Source: Parachlorella kessleri
Taxonomy: Eukaryota; Chlorophyta; Trebouxiophyceae; Chlorellales; Chlorellaceae
Length of the DNA: 46,725 bases
Assembly (NCBI GenBank): GCA_001598975.1
Contig: BBXU01000699.1
Coordinates: forward strand, 1 to 46,725
Reading direction: 5' to 3'
The position numbers were made by a program, and so were the translations under genes. The notes beneath the pieces are model-generated. The model ran no database searches and was not told where the DNA came from. It was given only the letters and a program-made list of their open reading frames with translations. Shown one piece after another: positions 43,558 through 46,725 of this stretch. How positions within the stretch are numbered: the stretch's first letter is position 1; each line of letters begins with the position of its first letter.

Positions 43558-44557
43558 ATGGTGCTCTCAGCACAGGACTTGGAGGATTGTCGGAATGCCT
43601 TCCTGCAGTACGACCGGGATGGTGAGCTATCGTGTCTGCGCCTGTCTGAAGACATAGCCTTGCACCTCCACTCCCACAAACATCATCGTTACCTGCCTTG
43701 GTAATGGCTGCAGCCAGTGGGGTCATTGACGCCAAGGAAATCGCCGCAGCCATGCAGAACCTTGGCCTAGACCCTTCGGAAGCTGAACTTAGGAATATCA
43801 TGAATAAGGTGGCATCTTAGGGAGTTGCCGCCGCAACGTTGCAACCTCTGCTGCCCAGCTTTCACTTTGCCGTTCTAGGGGCCACAGAAGCAACAGCTAT
43901 GCACCTCGTCCGATGGTGTCCTCTCCACTGCCATCTGCAGGCAGACACTGATGGCAGCGGTGGCATTGAGTTTTCTGAGTTTCAGAAACTCATTGAGGAG
44001 CAGAAGAGGCACCAGCTGCTCAGAGCTGAGGATGCAGACACGGTGGAGGCCTTCGTTGCCCTCGGCGGTCAGGCACGTCAAGCAAGAGCACTGTGGCTTG
44101 CTGCAGAACTTCCTTCCATTTTGCTGACTACATCCTGCTGGGCTACGCAGACCGTGCTTCAGTTCTGTTGCAGTATGACAAATCTGGGACGGTGTCTGTG
44201 GACAAGCTGAAACGGACCATACAGGCAGGTGGCATAGGCGAGCAGCCTGCAAGCTGCAGTGCAGATCTGAGACAGATCATGATACAACAAGTGGTTGGGG
44301 CATTCTCTCCACGCCCGGAGGGCCGTCTCTCAGCGGTAGTCATTCTGACGGAAAGTTCACACAGATGCTCTGGTTAAAGCTTCAGCCAGTGGATCTCAAT
44401 GTCGATTAGCTGATGGCTTAAAAAGTTTCTCGGTACTGGCCTGCAGGAGTTTGAGCTGAAAGTGGATATTGACCGCCTGCTCCAGGAGACAGACAAGGAT
44501 GCCTCAGGCACAGTGGATTATGTGGAGTTCAAGCTCCTCTTATCTGGGGCGTACTAA
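43558..44557 (+). CDS. EF-hand calcium-binding protein, calmodulin-like (5 exons)
   Basis: Small acidic Ca2+ sensor, 156 aa. Exons: 43558-43621, 43714-43808, 43941-44067, 44151-44224, 44447-44557, in frame. Loop 1 is DRDASGVIDAKE and loop 2 DTDGSGGIEFSE, both complete 12-residue loops with Glu at position 12. Loop 3 (YDKSGTVSVDKL) is two residues short and lacks the final Glu, so it is probably dead. Loop 4 is DKDASGTVDYVE, complete. The layout of two pairs matches calmodulin, centrin and CML proteins; sequence alone does not settle which. The start MVLSAQDLEDCRNAFLQYDR carries the usual first EF helix. The last intron only works with a GC donor (CAG|GCAGGT), which joins TIQ to EFELKVDIDRLL as expected for a centrin-like linker. 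The gene runs tail-to-tail with the ATP-grasp gene. Confidence 0.88.
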
Positions 44558-45361
44558 GGGTGCGTCTATGGGGCAATAAACGGAGAGCATGGGAGAAGCC
44601 CAGGTGGTCCTCATTCTGGAGCTGGATGACAGCAGGTAAAACTCTGGTGATGGTTGCTGGTGTGTACAAGCACAACCAGAATCGTGCATCTATTGCTGGC
44701 CCTGCTGCTGACCAGGGCTATTGCAAGTGGCATTTCTATCTGATGCCTGGTGATGAGAACTGTAATTACAGACCCGACAAAGTAAACCCTACCTCGCCTG
44801 AGGTGCCTTAGGTCAGAACACACCCAAGCAAACCAGTATCGCCCAAATGAGGTTGCAAGCTTGACTGCAAAACATACAGCCCACAGCATAGTTGTGAAGA
44901 TGTGATCAGCATCGATCAATGAAGCCTGGCTCGTCAGTGTCATCAAGTGTGCCATGTCAGCAGAACAGGAACAGAGTTATTCTTCATTGCAGTTAGCCTG
45001 CCGCACCACAAGTTCAGCCTAAGGGTAACATGGGGTGCCACTATGTATGTGGATAAGAGAGGCGTCAAAAATACGTTGACAGAAAACTGCTTACGTACGT
45101 TGGCAAATGACCCACAATGAATGTGATGGCTGTTGGGCACTTATTGAGATAAGTTATCATCAGTCGCGCTCACTGACATTGTGGACAAGTTCACTGGTCC
45201 GGAATGAAAAATGAAGGCTCCCTGCAGAAAAACTGTATATAACCAGAGCGAGGACAACAATCAGTGCAGATCAATATGCCTCACAAGTGCACAGCTACAA
45301 GCACGCCTTACTTCCCATCGTCACCCAGGGCCTGCCAAGTGCTGCCTCCAGCATTGAACTG
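44558..45361. other. Tail-to-tail intergenic region, EF-hand / ATP-grasp
   Basis: Two 3' UTRs meet here. The palindrome TGTAATTACA at 44761-44770 offers a TGTAA signal on each strand. Nothing else is recognised. Confidence 0.55.
44761..44770. terminator. Palindromic double TGTAA poly(A) signal
   Basis: TGTAATTACA reads TGTAA on both strands. It lies about 200 nt after the EF-hand stop and about 590 nt after the ATP-grasp stop. Confidence 0.45.
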
Positions 45362-46548
45362 CTAGTGCTTGGGAAGCGGGTCGATAGGCATGTTCGTCTG
45401 TATCTCAGCCTCTATGTCAGTGACAAGCTGCAAGGGGAGGGTGCACATCATCCAGTGGGGCATCTGCGCGGCTCAGTCTGCACAGCTGAGCTGCCAGGAG
45501 GGGACCCAAGTTGAGCCGGACACCAAACCAGCTCTAGGACGGCAACAGATCGTGCTACCTGCCAGTACAGCACACAAAAAAGGACGCACTGTGCTTGGCC
45601 TGCACTACCCCCAAACGTAGGTTTGCCCACCTGCATGGCTTCTTCCACAGTAGGTCTCGTGACCAGCACCTGGCAAACCCAGGTAGGCAGCCCATCCTGT
45701 GCACATACCACCTGCAGAAGGCAGCTCAGGGCTTTGTTGACCACCGCAGAAGACATGAACTGCGTGCGATAATCTTTGGTGGACGGGCAGGCAACACTGC
45801 CCAGGTCCTCAAGACAGCCGGCTGGTCCAAGTTCCAACCTTACAGCCCTGACTCTGGCACCCCAGAAGCACGCCAGGGGCACAAACAAGCAAGAAGCAGG
45901 CACCAACGGGTGCAATGCACCAGGTCTGACAGCCAGCAGTCACCCGCTGACCTTTGACCCCGGCTCCACCATGGCCCTGGCGTAGATGATGTCGGGCTGG
46001 CCCAGGTACTTGTCTAGGAAGTGTGTGTCGCGCAGGATGCCGGTGTGCATGGCGTTAACTAGGTACTCTGCCACATTCAGCAGCGGCTTGGCAGCAACCT
46101 GGGGCCGCGAGGGGATGCCTGCAAGCACTTGGGCGGGCAGGTGGGGCGGCTATGATATTGGAGCACAGCTGTCCTCGCAACTAGCTGACCTGTCCCTGTA
46201 GGTTGCATGCCGCAGCTCCCATTTCTTGCTACAAGCCTTAAGGCAGTTGAGCCTGTTGAGCTGACCGGCGTGCTTGCAGGCATGGACCGGCTACAACAGC
46301 TGGCGACAGGGTTATGACATACAACAAGGCCTTCAATCCTGGAACAACCACACAAGTACTAGAGCAGCCCTTGCAAGATGAGCAGCTGGCTGCTGCCGAC
46401 CTGCGGAGCACAGCAGCTGCTCCTCCGCCATGTCCACGCCCCACACCAGCAGGTTCATGTTGCGCACCACGCCGCCGCCCATGCGGCAGTTGACTTCGAT
46501 CAGCCGCGCTCCCCGGCTGCTGTACTTGAGCTCCACATGAAATACACC
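45362..46548 (-). CDS. ATP-grasp ligase, carnosine-synthase-like (partial, 3' four exons)
   Basis: C-terminal part of an ATP-grasp enzyme whose 5' exons lie beyond the right edge. Exons visible: 46548-46401, 46118-45952, 45711-45631, 45427-45362, ending in TAG. The first carries the ATP-grasp signature GVFHVELKYSSRGARLIEVN then CRMGGGVVRNMNLLVWGVDM, with the metal-binding E-x-N of the fold. This closely resembles the carnosine synthase 1 (ATPGD1) core by recollection. Downstream sequence (YLVNAMHTGILRDTHFLDKY, then PTWVCQVLVTRPTVEEAMQ) has no catalytic motif I know. Family enzymes join a carboxylate to an amine at the cost of ATP. The true substrate in an alga is unknown, so carnosine synthase is only the nearest named relative. 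Upstream of 46548 the window holds intron sequence with a (CTG)41 tract. Confidence 0.75.
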
Positions 46549-46584
46549 CTGCGGGGAAAGGGGGCCATGTGACACCACTATTCC

Positions 46585-46709
<125 letters not shown>

Positions 46710-46725
46710 ACTGATGATGATGATG

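Overview
The window is nuclear DNA of a photosynthetic eukaryote, most likely a chlorophyte green alga. Coding sequence is GC-rich and split by about 80 short spliceosomal introns. The genes include a plastid sulfolipid glycosyltransferase and two alternative oxidases. TGTAA, the usual green-algal poly(A) signal, follows several stop codons, and CAG/CTG repeats are frequent. A trebouxiophyte is plausible, but the class cannot be fixed from sequence alone. There is no bacterial operon, phage or CRISPR content. Exon models were built by hand from splice consensus, reading phase and family motifs. Each listed set of exons sums to a whole number of codons; that supports the models but does not prove them.

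Left part (1-18.9 kb): a complete 14-exon TypA/BipA-type translational GTPase (-) with an organellar, probably mitochondrial, presequence; a long mTERF-repeat protein (-) probably for an organelle; a plant-type PP2C phosphatase (+) with an N-terminal acylation motif, head-to-head with the mTERF gene; and a BAP31-like ER membrane protein (-) ending in a dilysine KKEL signal, tail-to-tail with the PP2C gene.

Middle (19.5-37.6 kb): a kleisin of condensin II (CAP-H2) (-), two tandem alternative oxidase genes with identical nine-exon architecture (-), and an SQD2-type sulfoquinovosyltransferase (-).

Right part (38.7-46.7 kb): cytosolic ribosomal protein uL4/RPL4 (-), a four-EF-hand calmodulin-like protein (+), and the 3' end of an ATP-grasp ligase resembling carnosine synthase (-). 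The ligase gene runs off the window past a perfect (CTG)41 tract.

The neighbours do not form one pathway. They are housekeeping and organelle-related genes in ordinary eukaryotic order. I found no convincing new multi-gene system. The most unusual signals are structural: three genes carry local duplications of the last coding bases of an exon in the adjacent intron or 3' UTR; a roughly 66-75 bp element sits between target-site-like direct repeats at two loci, with a 20-base fragment at a third; four introns require GC-AG boundaries; and both convergent gene pairs have opposing TGTAA signals within about 20 bp, in one case as a perfect palindrome.
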